From: Diplocloster modestus
GTDB lineage: Bacteria > Bacillota > Clostridia > Lachnospirales > Lachnospiraceae
Direction: 5' to 3'
DNA: 64,000 nt
NCBI RefSeq assembly: GCF_019042245.1
Contig: NZ_JAHQCX010000003.1
Span: 372,001 to 436,000 of the forward strand
Part shown: one piece after another, positions 26,660 through 34,384 of the stretch
Layout: the number at the start of each line of letters is the position of its first letter
How positions within the stretch are numbered: position 1 is the first letter of the stretch
The notes under the pieces: generated by a model
The model's input: the letters and a program-made list of their open reading frames with translations, nothing else
Database searches by the model: none
Told to the model about the DNA's origin: nothing
Translations under genes and position numbers: made by a program

Positions 26660-27720
26660 GCCGTCTTGGTATCAATTTTCACACTGAACCTTCGGGATTC
26701 TGAAACGGTTACATACTGCTCGTAAATATCAGGGTGGTCCAGCTTCAGCCGTATCAGATTGTCTTTGTCAATGCCGGGCGTTCTCACTGGATTGTAGGTG
26801 ACAATATAGTTCACCCCATCCTGTTGGCAAACGGCCTTGCAGCTCTTGCCCATTTCCGCAACCAGCGCCGCCTTCAGCCGCTTCATATCCGCCTCGATCT
26901 CTTTGCTGCCTGCTTCCGTGAGTTTCTTCTGCTCTTGGAGCTGGAGATAGCGCATCAATTTGGCTGTCAGGCTCAAATCAAGCGTTACAACGGGGGCATC
27001 CTGATCCGCGGAGCCCGTATGCCGGCGCACGCTTTCAAGCACCAGATCACCATCTTCGGTATAAGGCGGCGGCGTCCTGGTAAGAACATGGTTTTCCCAG
27101 AAATACTGCTCCAGGAAAATCATCTCCTCCTCATAGGACTCATCCCGCCGGATTTCACGAATAATGGTTTCTTCCTCGTTGTTGCCATACAGGCAGCAGA
27201 AGAAACAGCGGTCCACATTCATGACAGCCATATAGTGCCGCCCTTGGGTTTCATAATAGACGGGAACAGTTTCTTCACCGTTTAGCCACCAGTTATCCCT
27301 TGCGTTATAATTTGTCGTTTTAATCTCCAGAATTGCGGTACTGCCATCCGGCAATTCCACAAAATAGTCCACATCGGCCAGCATCCACGAATACTGTGGG
27401 TGCTGGAACATTTTTTTGATCTGATAGACCTTGTACCCTGTGCGGTGTTGGAATATCTTCGCCACCAACGGCTCCAACAGGTGCCCCATTTCCAGAGCAA
27501 CCCAGTTGTCCTCATTATCTTCGACCGCTACGATATTCAACTTGTCAAAGTAGAGGTCTCTTGCCGTCCGCCAGGGTGAAATTCCCAGCAGAGCCGCCAC
27601 ATCACTGCCGCCAATCCCTTTCCGGCGGTATGCAAGCCATTCCTCTTCGGACAGGCCCGCCGTTTCCACCAAAATTTGGGGTTGACTTCGCTTTTCGGCG
27701 GCTACATTGCTCGCCGGCAT
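26656..27720 (-). CDS. YqaJ/lambda-exonuclease-type recombinase nuclease
   Basis: A 354-residue protein with the YqaJ motifs in order: GIGGSDVAALLGISPWRT (about 35-52), EMGHLLEPLVAKIFQ (about 78-92), then the metal-binding ADVDYFVE and LEIKTTNYN pair (D-x-E-x-K type, about 115-140). These enzymes resect double-stranded DNA 5' to 3' and hand single strands to an annealing partner. The ATG at 27720 follows ggagggggtgctaaag. It is the first recognisable gene of the long minus-strand operon and forms a replication-recombination set with the helicase, the possible annealing protein and the primase. Confidence 0.87.
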   Translation of the reverse strand: MPASNVAAEKRSQPQILVETAGLSEEEWLAYRRKGIGGSDVAALLGISPWRTARDLYFDKLNIVAVEDNEDNWVALEMGHLLEPLVAKIFQHRTGYKVYQIKKMFQHPQYSWMLADVDYFVELPDGSTAILEIKTTNYNARDNWWLNGEETVPVYYETQGRHYMAVMNVDRCFFCCLYGNNEEETIIREIRRDESYEEEMIFLEQYFWENHVLTRTPPPYTEDGDLVLESVRRHTGSADQDAPVVTLDLSLTAKLMRYLQLQEQKKLTEAGSKEIEADMKRLKAALVAEMGKSCKAVCQQDGVNYIVTYNPVRTPGIDKDNLIRLKLDHPDIYEQYVTVSESRRFSVKIDTKTA

Positions 27721-27722
27721 CT

Positions 27723-27875
27723 TTAGCACCCCCTCCGTGTTCGGCGGGGAATAGCGTGTACTCGAATCATTGGACTATGGACTTGGCTGGATTTGGGCAC
27801 CTTCTGATGCTGCCAGTTCTCCAAAGGCCATTTCCTTTTTGCCATAGGCTCCTGCCTTCGCTTTTTTACATTCAT
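27723..27875 (-). CDS. Possible 50-residue basic peptide upstream of the exonuclease
   Basis: A short reading frame from an ATG at 27875, preceded by aaaggcaggtaacacgc, that ends 2 bp before the exonuclease start. The product would be very basic (MNVKKRRQEPMAKRKWPLEN, ending PRRTRRGC). Position and spacing would allow translational coupling. Without homologues it could also be a chance frame in the operon leader. Confidence 0.4.
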   Translation of the reverse strand: MNVKKRRQEPMAKRKWPLENWQHQKVPKSSQVHSPMIRVHAIPRRTRRGC

Positions 27876-28031
27876 GCGTGTTACCTGCCTTTCTGTAGTT
27901 TGATATATCCTCAAAGCCGTTTCCGGCATTTGGGCGACAAAAAAGCGAGCATGACAAAGGGCAAAACGCCTGTTGTCCATAGTTGCCTATGAACCAATGT
28001 CATCCTCGCTGATGGGGAAACCCCGAAAAAT

Positions 28032-28082
28032 AAAAAAAGCCAGTAATATACTGGCCCGAATGGGCGCAGCAATACTACTGGC
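28032..28082 (-). terminator. Intrinsic terminator in the leader of the replication operon (attenuator)
   Basis: Arms 28039-28049 and 28072-28082 (gccagtaatat / atactactggc, one wobble) with an inner gccc/gggc pairing are followed on the minus strand by seven T's (28032-28038). It lies about 100 nt after the promoter at 28190-28218 and 160-310 nt before the first genes. Read-through must therefore be allowed for the operon to be expressed. Confidence 0.8.
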
Positions 28083-28130
28083 ACAAATACAATCTTAACT
28101 GCGTGTGCAATGCAGGGCTTTGAGCCTTGC

Positions 28131-28218
28131 CGTACAGATACAAGATCTGTATCCCACATGGGGAACGCACAAAAATCAATTACAAGTACAGGATAGCACA
28201 ATATATTGATTTAGTCAA
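28131..28218 (-). promoter_or_regulatory. Promoter and leader of the long replication operon
   Basis: On the minus strand, TTGACT (28213-28218), a 17-bp spacer and TATCCT (28190-28195) form a good promoter. The leader then contains tacagat-cttgt-atctgta (about 28131-28149, 7-bp stem), a ggct-caa-agcc hairpin further along, and the terminator at 28032-28082. A short frame from the ATG around 28160 could be a leader peptide. This is the layout expected of an attenuated operon. Confidence 0.6.
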
Positions 28219-28259
28219 GAATGAATATCTATATTTAGTGTTTCGGGCGAGTGCTTTTA

Positions 28260-28371
28260 CTTTCTCAAAAGTTTTTGAGAAAGCATGTAATGTGTGCAGA
28301 AATTCCTGCACCATTTTCCTATTTATAGGGCGTACAGATATAGCAGGATGTTCCATGCTGATCTGTACGCC
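28260..28371. repeat. Cluster of three perfect palindromes in a non-coding region
   Basis: Three inverted repeats lie in tandem: 28260-28270/28273-28283 (11 bp, 2-nt spacer), 28294-28299/28306-28311 (6 bp, gtgcag/ctgcac), and 28329-28339/28361-28371 (11 bp, ggcgtacagat/atctgtacgcc) with an extra inner agca/tgct pairing. The GTACAGAT core recurs in the leader hairpin at 28131-28149. No gene is seen between 27,980 and 28,660. Candidate functions are a replication or transfer origin, or binding sites for excisionase or integrase. The rest of the gap (28,372-28,576) shows nothing I can name. Confidence 0.65.
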
Positions 28372-28576
28372 TTTGTACTTTGAAAAAAGAATAACTCTGT
28401 TTCAGGGGTTATACAGGGAGCGCGGATAGTGTGCGGAGACTTTGTGTGCTCACCCACGGTTGAAATACTGCATAGCAGGCCCTGGCAATACGCGGCGGAA
28501 AGCCCCGGCGCAGGAAGTGACCTGGGACAGCTTACTTAAATATTTGGAATCGAACGCCTTGTTTTTTACTTTTTTG

Positions 28577-28605
28577 TTGATGTGGCGGCAGAGAAAGCGT
28601 ATATG
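28577..28605 (+). promoter_or_regulatory. Promoter of the excisionase-integrase operon
   Basis: TTGATG (28577-28582), a 17-bp spacer and TATATG (28600-28605), about 55 bp before the excisionase start codon on the same strand. Confidence 0.55.
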
Positions 28606-28660
28606 ATATATGTAGGGAATCGTAGGCTTCTTTGTCGGCCACACAGAAAGGAGGCTATTC

Positions 28661-28870
28661 GTGGCTGATAAACAATTTCTTGAAAACACAGATCGGAATA
28701 ATGCAGAAAAACGGAGCTATTCCGTTTCAGAGGCTGCTGAGATCCTGGGCGTCAGCAAACGCTCCATTTATAACCTGTGCGCCAGCGGAGCATTCAAATC
28801 TGTACGCATAGGGACTAAATTGAGGATTTCCAGAAAGTCCTTTGACGAATGGCTTGATGGTTCCGATTGA
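28661..28870 (+). CDS. xis: Excisionase-family (MerR-like HTH) DNA-binding protein
   Basis: A 69-residue protein starting at a GTG (28661) after aaaggaggctattc. Residues about 18-66 are a winged-helix excisionase domain: SYSVSEAAEILGVSKRSIYN, then GAFKSVRIGTKLRISRKSFD and EWL. It is 21 bp upstream of the integrase on the same strand. Such proteins bend att DNA and bias the integrase towards excision. It could also regulate transcription. Confidence 0.85.
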   Translation: MADKQFLENTDRNNAEKRSYSVSEAAEILGVSKRSIYNLCASGAFKSVRIGTKLRISRKSFDEWLDGSD

Positions 28871-28891
28871 TTTGGAAGGGAGCCTACAACT

Positions 28892-30322
28892 ATGGCATCA
28901 ATACAGAAACGCGGTAAGAAATATGCTGTTGTCTACACCTATGATGACTCAAAAGGTGAGAAGAAACAGAAGTGGGAAACTTTTATAACCAAAAAAGAGG
29001 CGTTGAAGCGGAAAGCCGCGGTGGAAAATGAGATCAATAACGGCACTTTTATTCCGCCCAGTGAACTGACCGTAAAAGATTTTCTGCGAGACTTTGTAGA
29101 ACTATATGGAACCAAAAGATGGGGACTGTCTGTTTATGCTTCTAATAATGGCTTAATCAGCAATTACATTAACCCGTTGATTGGGGACGAAATTGTGCAG
29201 GACATCAATCGCAGGTCAGTGGACCAATTCATCCAGAAGCTGCAGAAAACGCCTCCAATCGAAACTCCATACAGACATGCACGGACAGACTTTGTTACGC
29301 CATGCACCATTGAAAAGATTATTAAGCTGATGCGCTGTGCATTTCATCAGGCTGTCCGCTGGGACATTATTGGTAAAAATCCGTTCGAGGATGCAATCTT
29401 GCCCAAGCGGGAGAAAAAGGTCAGAGCCATCTGGACTGCCGATATTATTCGAGATGCTCTCAACCACTGCTCGGATGGAAAGCTGTATGTCGCAATCAAC
29501 CTGGCCTTTGCCTGCTCCATGCGGATGGGCGAAATCACCGGCCTTACATGGGACTGTGTTCATATATCAGATGAAGAAATCGCTCGGGATGATGCCTTCG
29601 TCTGGATTGAAAAAGAGCTGGCCCGTGTTGACCAGAAGGCTATCAACGCAGTTGGCGAAAAGGACATCCTCTTTGTATTCCCGCGCTTGATGGGCGGGAA
29701 GTCTTCTACGCGGCTCGTTTTGAAAAAGCCTAAAACAGAAAGCAGCATTCGTAAGGTTTGGATTCCGCGAACTCTTGCCTTTATCTTGCGGGAATGGAAA
29801 GAGAAGCAGGACAAGCTCAAGGAGTTTATGGGCGATGACTATATCGACTACAATCTGGTTTTGGCGCAGGAAACGGGCCGCCCCTGTGAAGATCGGATTA
29901 TTGGAAATCAGTTTGAACGATTGAAAAAATCCGCTGGTCTTCCAAATGTTGTTTTTCATTCTCTCCGTCACTCCAGCACAACTTATAAGCTGAAAATCAA
30001 TAAGGGAGATGTTAAGGCAACGCAGGGTGATACCGGTCATGCACAAAGCGACATGGTTACCCAGGTTTACGCACACATCTTGGATGAGGATCGGAAGGTC
30101 AACGCCCAGAAATTCGAAATGGCCTTTTATGCGAACGCGGATTTGCGCGGCGTTGAGCAAAGGCTTCGCGCAGAAAGCGCCGCTGCTGAACCTGACTCTG
30201 AAATTCTGCTGAAGCAGTTGGATGCTAAACCCGAACTCATGGATGCCTTCACGAAAAAGTTTGTTGAGCAGTATGGAGAACAGATTATGAACCAGTTAGC
30301 AAAAAAACTGATTGGTGCATAA
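28892..30322 (+). CDS. int: Tyrosine site-specific integrase
   Basis: A 476-residue integrase. Residues 1-60 hold a basic arm-type domain (IQKRGKKYAVVYTYDDSKGE), followed by a SAM-like core-binding domain (VKDFLRDFVELYGTKRW, about 65-160). The catalytic domain has Arg211 (in MRMGEITGL), His356 and Arg359 (in FHSLRHS), His383 (in GHAQSDM) and nucleophile Tyr393 (in QVYAHI). A C-terminal extension of about 75 residues is helical. It lies 230 bp from the 3' end of the tRNA-Arg gene, convergent with it, as in elements that integrate into tRNA genes. Confidence 0.95.
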   Translation: MASIQKRGKKYAVVYTYDDSKGEKKQKWETFITKKEALKRKAAVENEINNGTFIPPSELTVKDFLRDFVELYGTKRWGLSVYASNNGLISNYINPLIGDEIVQDINRRSVDQFIQKLQKTPPIETPYRHARTDFVTPCTIEKIIKLMRCAFHQAVRWDIIGKNPFEDAILPKREKKVRAIWTADIIRDALNHCSDGKLYVAINLAFACSMRMGEITGLTWDCVHISDEEIARDDAFVWIEKELARVDQKAINAVGEKDILFVFPRLMGGKSSTRLVLKKPKTESSIRKVWIPRTLAFILREWKEKQDKLKEFMGDDYIDYNLVLAQETGRPCEDRIIGNQFERLKKSAGLPNVVFHSLRHSSTTYKLKINKGDVKATQGDTGHAQSDMVTQVYAHILDEDRKVNAQKFEMAFYANADLRGVEQRLRAESAAAEPDSEILLKQLDAKPELMDAFTKKFVEQYGEQIMNQLAKKLIGA

Positions 30323-30516
30323 ATACACAGGAAGGCATGAGACGACACAAAACGCTGCGGCAGTGCTCATTAGCAAAATGAGCAATTTTTTCAAGTTTGG
30401 CATAAAAATCGTTCGAGTCCTGTGATGGAAATTTGAGCAGATGGGAGTAAGAAGTCTCCACTCTAACCAATGATAAAAAGGAAATCTGTTCTAATCCTCG
30501 TAGCGAAAAAAGATAA

Positions 30517-30552
30517 GGAAAATGCCGCAACCTCTTGCGGTTACGGCATTTA
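30517..30552. terminator. Hairpin terminator directly after the tRNA-Arg 3' end
   Basis: Arms aaatgccg (30520-30527) and cggcattt (30544-30551), with inner caacc/ggtta pairing. On the minus strand it begins one base after the CCA of the tRNA and runs into a T-rich stretch, so it can end tRNA transcription; on the plus strand it can end integrase transcription. The rest of 30323-30516 contains no gene. Confidence 0.7.
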
Positions 30553-30629
30553 TGGCGTCCCCGGGCAGATTTGAACTGCCGGCCCCACGCTTAGGAGGCG
30601 TGTGCTCTATCCAACTGAGCTACGGAGAC
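30553..30629 (-). tRNA. tRNA-Arg (anticodon CCU), with encoded CCA; integration site
   Basis: On the minus strand a complete cloverleaf is seen: acceptor GTCTCCG/CGGGGAC, D arm GCTC...GAGC, anticodon stem CACGC/GCGTG with loop CTCCTAA (anticodon CCT), T arm GGCAG TTCAAAT CTGCC, discriminator G and CCA. The element lies on its 3' side, so the 3' half was probably supplied by the element's attachment site, restoring the gene on integration. The attachment core should lie within about 30553-30600. The matching left site is outside the window. Confidence 0.95.
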
Positions 30630-30651
30630 ATATTCGATTTTTCATGGTCAA

Positions 30652-30715
30652 GGATGGAGCGATCCGCCTCCCAGGACTTTGATGACCTGATTATTAGGAG
30701 GCGGTCGCTCTATCC
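30652..30715. repeat. Inverted repeat built from tRNA-Arg anticodon-arm sequence
   Basis: The arm at 30652-30671 (ggatggagcgatccgcctcc) is the reverse complement of 30697-30715 (ggaggcggtcgctctatcc) with one mismatch and one extra base. Both arms match the D-arm to anticodon part of tRNA-Arg(CCU), in opposite orientations. This suggests a rearrangement at the attachment site. Confidence 0.75.
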
Positions 30716-30732
30716 AGCTGAGCTACGGAAAC
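30694..30732 (-). pseudogene. 5' half of a second tRNA-Arg(CCU), truncated after the anticodon loop
   Basis: On the minus strand, GTTTCCG-TA-GCTC...GAGC-G-ACCGC-CTCCTAA matches the acceptor strand, D arm, anticodon stem 5' side and loop of tRNA-Arg(CCU). It then stops and continues into unrelated TAATCAGG. Its acceptor strand differs from the intact neighbour (GTTTCCG versus GTCTCCG). It lies between the neighbour and the probable promoter at 30764-30792. It is probably the original host tRNA, cut in the anticodon loop by an integration or recombination event. Confidence 0.8.
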
Positions 30733-30763
30733 AATTATAGGCCGATAATTACCGGCAACTTAT

Positions 30764-30792
30764 ATTTTACTGTTAATTTATGATTTAGTCAA
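30764..30792 (-). promoter_or_regulatory. Probable promoter of the tRNA-Arg locus
   Basis: Minus strand TTGACT (30787-30792), 17-bp spacer, TAAAAT (30764-30769). It is about 30 bp upstream of the truncated tRNA and 135 bp upstream of the intact one, so transcription of the intact tRNA would pass through the truncated copy. I see no other good promoter between the two. Confidence 0.6.
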
Positions 30793-30891
30793 CCTTCGAA
30801 TTTTATTTTTATAAAATTTGTAAAAACCTTGAACCATAAATTCATGATACCACTTCTTGATGCTGCTGAAATATCTAACGTTCTATCTTAT

Positions 30892-31767
30892 CTACTCTTC
30901 ATAATTAATACTGCCCTGCAGCCAGATCGTTCCTCGGAACCTGCGCCCACTCTCCGGCTCGCCCACCAGATCATCCTTATTGATACATATATCGAACGTC
31001 AGTTCATTGCAATCCAATGTTAGAATATAGATCTCCTCTTTTGTAATAGAGTTCTCCACCAGCTGATAATTCAGTATTTCACCCATGATTGAATACTGAT
31101 CGCATTCCACTCCATATGGCATAAAGTAAGTATCCACGATAGAGAGAACATCTTCATACATAATTCTTCTGGAGATCATGGAGTACATATCCATATCCTC
31201 CAGTGTGAGACTCTCGATGGCGTCCTCATCTCCATTTCTGGCCGCGGCGATCAGTTTATTCCTGTTGATACTGGCTTCCCTGTCATTTTTGATCTGGGAT
31301 TCGTTCTTGCTGATAGGAAGCAATATTTTCCCACTGTTAGAAAGACCCGACAGTGTGACTGTATAACTTCTATTCAGACTGTGATCGCCAATATGATTCA
31401 AATACTCTGCAATATTTTGCAGATAAAAAATCAGGGTGACACCGATCTTCACATCATCACATACTCCGGAATAGGCATCCCCGTCTGCATGACGCTCCAC
31501 AGTCACTTCTTCTGTGGATGTGATTCCCTCACCCTTAAAATATGGATAATAATACTCCCACTCAAACTCATCTTCACTTGTGTACTCGCCTCTGATGGCG
31601 ATTCCCATCTGTTCCGCAAACGGTTTGGAAACTTCAGCGAAATTCATACTCTCGCCTTCATTTACTATCTCATGATATTCAAAATGGTCCCATGTATCTT
31701 TCACCAGGGTTTCCATATCCTGCTTTGTAACATCACTGAATCCGATTGCCCTTAAATATTGATGCAT
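30892..31767 (-). CDS. DUF3881 family protein
   Basis: A 291-residue protein beginning MHQYLRAIGFSDVTKQDMET that matches what I know as DUF3881, a family found mainly in Lachnospiraceae. It is acidic, with a central region typical of the family (VKIGVTLIFYLQNIAEYLNH and KILLPISKNESQIKNDREAS) and a conserved C terminus (RRFRGTIWLQGSINYEE). No catalytic motif or membrane segment is visible. It is the first core gene next to the integrated element. Function unknown; the family is useful for placing the host. Confidence 0.82.
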   Translation of the reverse strand: MHQYLRAIGFSDVTKQDMETLVKDTWDHFEYHEIVNEGESMNFAEVSKPFAEQMGIAIRGEYTSEDEFEWEYYYPYFKGEGITSTEEVTVERHADGDAYSGVCDDVKIGVTLIFYLQNIAEYLNHIGDHSLNRSYTVTLSGLSNSGKILLPISKNESQIKNDREASINRNKLIAAARNGDEDAIESLTLEDMDMYSMISRRIMYEDVLSIVDTYFMPYGVECDQYSIMGEILNYQLVENSITKEEIYILTLDCNELTFDICINKDDLVGEPESGRRFRGTIWLQGSINYEE

Positions 31768-32167
31768 ATGCTACCTCCCGCATCATGCTTTCTTAATTTC
31801 TATTATTATAGGGGCTGCTTTAAAATGTTTCGTTAAAAAAATTCTCTCTCCTATCATCAATAGTCGAAAGAACATCCGCCAAACAAAGATTTTCATATTC
31901 TTTATTTCATTCATTATATAATAGGATCTTTTATTTTACAAGTAAAATCTAAATAGCTTGTTTTTCTTGTTTGACCCGGGACTCTATCTGAGTATTTCCA
32001 TCTAAATTTTGTCCCGGGCCCTTGATTGGACGTTGTATCCTTTCCTAATTACCCATTATCTGATTGGCTGATGCCGGCTTGCTTTTGTTACTTTTTGCCT
32101 GCTTTTGAACGTCTACCTCAGAATCTGACCATGTACGGACTAGTCTGACTTGAAGTTAACATAATTT
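31768..32167. other. Gene-free 400-bp gap between DUF3881 and DUF4446 genes
   Basis: AT-rich, with no supported gene on either strand. It contains a 7-bp inverted repeat attttac/gtaaaat (31933-31948) and a wider cccgggac/gtcccggg pair (31975-31982 and 32011-32018) with a 28-nt loop and no T tract. The upstream part presumably carries the DUF3881 promoter, but no box pair stands out. Confidence 0.6.
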
Positions 32168-32689
32168 TTACTTTTTCATTAGATCAGCCTGCAATGCCAT
32201 ATCTAACGCCTGTTTTTCCTCTTCTCCCAGTACAATGAAGGATTCTCCGTTCACGATTTCTTTCGCATAAGTATAACAGCCATCACTGCTGTGCATCGCA
32301 TTTAAAATAAACCCATCGTTTTTTTGGTTCAACATCGCTATGGCGAAACTGAGCTTTCCACCCATTTCGCTAAACGCATTATATTTTATGACTCCTAATT
32401 TTTGATAAGTTAATTTCATATTTTCCACGATTTTATGAATTTCTTCTTCGTGCTTCAGATCGGTTACTTTTAATTCATCGATTTCTCCAAAGCGTTTCAG
32501 AAAATAGCTTTCCAGTGATTTTCCATTTTCTCCCTGCATAAATGCTTCATAATTCATCTTTAGTTTTTTTAACTTTTTATTGGTAGTAATTAGTATAATA
32601 AATAGTACGATTATAAGTATCAATAAAAAAGCCGCTATGCCTGCAACTAAATAAAACGGATCTATTCCGTACATTTCAAGTATGTCCAT
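32168..32689 (-). CDS. DUF4446 family membrane-anchored protein
   Basis: A 173-residue protein with one N-terminal transmembrane helix (about residues 12-35, FYLVAGIAAFLLILIIVLFI), a short coiled coil (TNKKLKKLKMNYEAFMQG), and a C-terminal soluble domain of the DUF4446 type (KLGVIKYNAFSEMGGKLSFA, IAMLNQKNDGFILNAMHSSD, then VNGESFIVLGEEEKQALDMA). In Clostridia this gene commonly follows parB, as here with an 18-bp gap, suggesting co-expression with the chromosome segregation genes. Function unknown. Confidence 0.87.
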   Translation of the reverse strand: MDILEMYGIDPFYLVAGIAAFLLILIIVLFIILITTNKKLKKLKMNYEAFMQGENGKSLESYFLKRFGEIDELKVTDLKHEEEIHKIVENMKLTYQKLGVIKYNAFSEMGGKLSFAIAMLNQKNDGFILNAMHSSDGCYTYAKEIVNGESFIVLGEEEKQALDMALQADLMKK

Positions 32690-32706
32690 TATGTTCCTCC
32701 TTTAGT

Positions 32707-33585
32707 CTATTGAATAGATTCAAACAACTCCATTATTCGTTCCAGTTCTTCGCTGGAATAATATTCAATCTCTATCCTTCCTTTGTTGTTATCCTTACGA
32801 TTAATGGAAACCTTTGTACCAATGATTGATTTCATTTTCTCCTCTATATTCTTATAGATAACCTCATCCCGCAATGGTTCCACTGCGATCTTTTGCTTTT
32901 GGTTCTGATATTGTTTGACAAGTTTCTCAGTTTCCCTTACACTCAGCTTTTTATCAAATACCTCGTTTGCCACTGCCAATTGCTGTTCCGGATCTTCAAA
33001 TGCAAGCAGAGTTCTGGCATGACCTGTAGTAATCTTTTCTTCTATGATCATCTGCTGAACTCTCTCATCTAATTTCAGTAAACGCATGGAATTCGTGACC
33101 GCTGTTCTACTCTTGGAGACGCGTTCTGCCACTTCGTCCTGTTTTAAATGAAATTCTTCTAACAGACGCTTAAATGCCATCGCCTCTTCGATTGGATTCA
33201 GGTTCTCACGCTGAATATTCTCTATTAGGGATATTTCTACTACTTCTTTATCATTATATTTACAGATTATAACAGGCACTTCTTTTAATCCCGCGATTTT
33301 TGCTGCCCGCCATCTTCGTTCACCTGCTATTATTTCATAATAATCCGGCTTTTCTTGTACTAACAGCGGCTGTAATACCCCAAACTGTTTTATAGATTCT
33401 GACAATTCCAGCAAAGCATCCTCGTCGAAATTTTTTCTCGGCTGACTGCGGTTTGGCTCTACTTTATTTATCTTAACCCGAACTGCTCCATCACCGTTTC
33501 CCTTTTGTTTTGCATCTGTTTTGATAATTGTTTCCGGAATTAAACTGTCCAGGCCTTTTCCCAATGCTCCTCTTTTTACTGCCAT
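32707..33585 (-). CDS. parB: Chromosome partitioning protein ParB (Spo0J)
   Basis: A 292-residue ParB. The N-terminal GALGKGLDSLIP contacts and stimulates ParA. The CTPase/N-engagement domain carries ENIQRENLNPIEEA and GERRWRAAK. A helix-turn-helix (KQDEVAERVSKSRTAVTNSM) reads parS. The C-terminal about 50 residues form the dimer domain. ParB loads at parS as a clamp and, with ParA and SMC, organises the origin region. The ATG at 33585 overlaps the end of parA by ten bases. Two perfect parS sites lie about 0.9 kb away. Confidence 0.95.
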   Translation of the reverse strand: MAVKRGALGKGLDSLIPETIIKTDAKQKGNGDGAVRVKINKVEPNRSQPRKNFDEDALLELSESIKQFGVLQPLLVQEKPDYYEIIAGERRWRAAKIAGLKEVPVIICKYNDKEVVEISLIENIQRENLNPIEEAMAFKRLLEEFHLKQDEVAERVSKSRTAVTNSMRLLKLDERVQQMIIEEKITTGHARTLLAFEDPEQQLAVANEVFDKKLSVRETEKLVKQYQNQKQKIAVEPLRDEVIYKNIEEKMKSIIGTKVSINRKDNNKGRIEIEYYSSEELERIMELFESIQ

Positions 33586-34352
33586 TCTTCCTCTCCCCTA
33601 TGTATCACTTCTTCTGCTAAAAAACGATAACTTTCTGCACCAGCCGACTTGCTGTCATATAAGTTTATCGGTAATCCATGGCTTGGTGCTTCTGCCAGTC
33701 TTATATTTCTGGGTATAATGGTTTTGTATATTGTCTGATGTAAGTTACTTTTTACGTTTTCCACTACCTGCAAAGACAGATTCGTTCTGGCGTCGTACAT
33801 AGTGAACACAACCCCTTCCATCTCTAACTCGGGATTTAATCTTTCTTTTACAAGATTAATAGTATGAATAAGCTGGGTTAATCCCTCCAAGGCATAGTAT
33901 TCACACTGGATCGGAACCAACACCGTATCAGCTGTAGTCATTGCATTGATAGTCAGCATATTTAGTGAAGGAGGACAATCAATTATTATAAAATCATATT
34001 CATCCCTGATCTTTTCGATTGATTCCTTGATAATAAATTCTTTGTTTTGGACACCGATTAATTCGATTTCCGCTGCTGCCAAATCAATGTCTGACGGTAG
34101 AAGAGCTAAATTTTCCAATACCTCTTTTTTAATACAATCCTCTATATCAGCTTCTCCTAAAAACAAATCATATATTGTGTTCTCAATATTGGTTTTATCA
34201 AGGCCTAAGCCACTTGTTGTATTACCTTGGGGGTCGATATCTATGGTCAAAATTTTTTTGCCCATTTCCGCCAGACAAGCAGAAAGATTAATAGCTGTGG
34301 TGGTCTTTCCAACTCCACCTTTTTGGTTAGCGATAGCAATTGCCCTACCCAT
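33576..34352 (-). CDS. parA: Chromosome partitioning ATPase ParA (Soj)
   Basis: A 258-residue ParA with deviant Walker A KGGVGKTTT near the N terminus (ANQKGGVGKTTTAINLSACL), Walker A' (LTIDIDPQGNTTSGLG) and Walker B (FIIIDCPPSLN). The length is typical of chromosomal Soj. It binds DNA nonspecifically as an ATP dimer and, with ParB, separates origins and can influence DnaA. The ATG at 34352 follows aaaggaggattatt; the frame extends upstream, but through the promoter. It is in an operon with parB and DUF4446. Confidence 0.95.
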   Translation of the reverse strand: MGRAIAIANQKGGVGKTTTAINLSACLAEMGKKILTIDIDPQGNTTSGLGLDKTNIENTIYDLFLGEADIEDCIKKEVLENLALLPSDIDLAAAEIELIGVQNKEFIIKESIEKIRDEYDFIIIDCPPSLNMLTINAMTTADTVLVPIQCEYYALEGLTQLIHTINLVKERLNPELEMEGVVFTMYDARTNLSLQVVENVKSNLHQTIYKTIIPRNIRLAEAPSHGLPINLYDSKSAGAESYRFLAEEVIHRGEEEWQ

Positions 34353-34384
34353 AATAATCCTCCTTTGTCCGTAAATATGAATCA

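Noticed and set aside
28260..28371. CRISPR array
   Set aside because: The repeats are inverted, of different sequence and different lengths, with no regular spacers. No cas genes occur in the window.
28127..28429. A 100-codon plus-strand frame between the leader and the excisionase
   Set aside because: It runs through the palindrome cluster and the antisense of the operon promoter, has no ribosome binding site and gives a Cys/Tyr-rich unlikely protein.
30652..30732. A second functional tRNA
   Set aside because: Sequence matches tRNA-Arg only as far as the anticodon loop; the 3' half, T arm and acceptor complement are missing.
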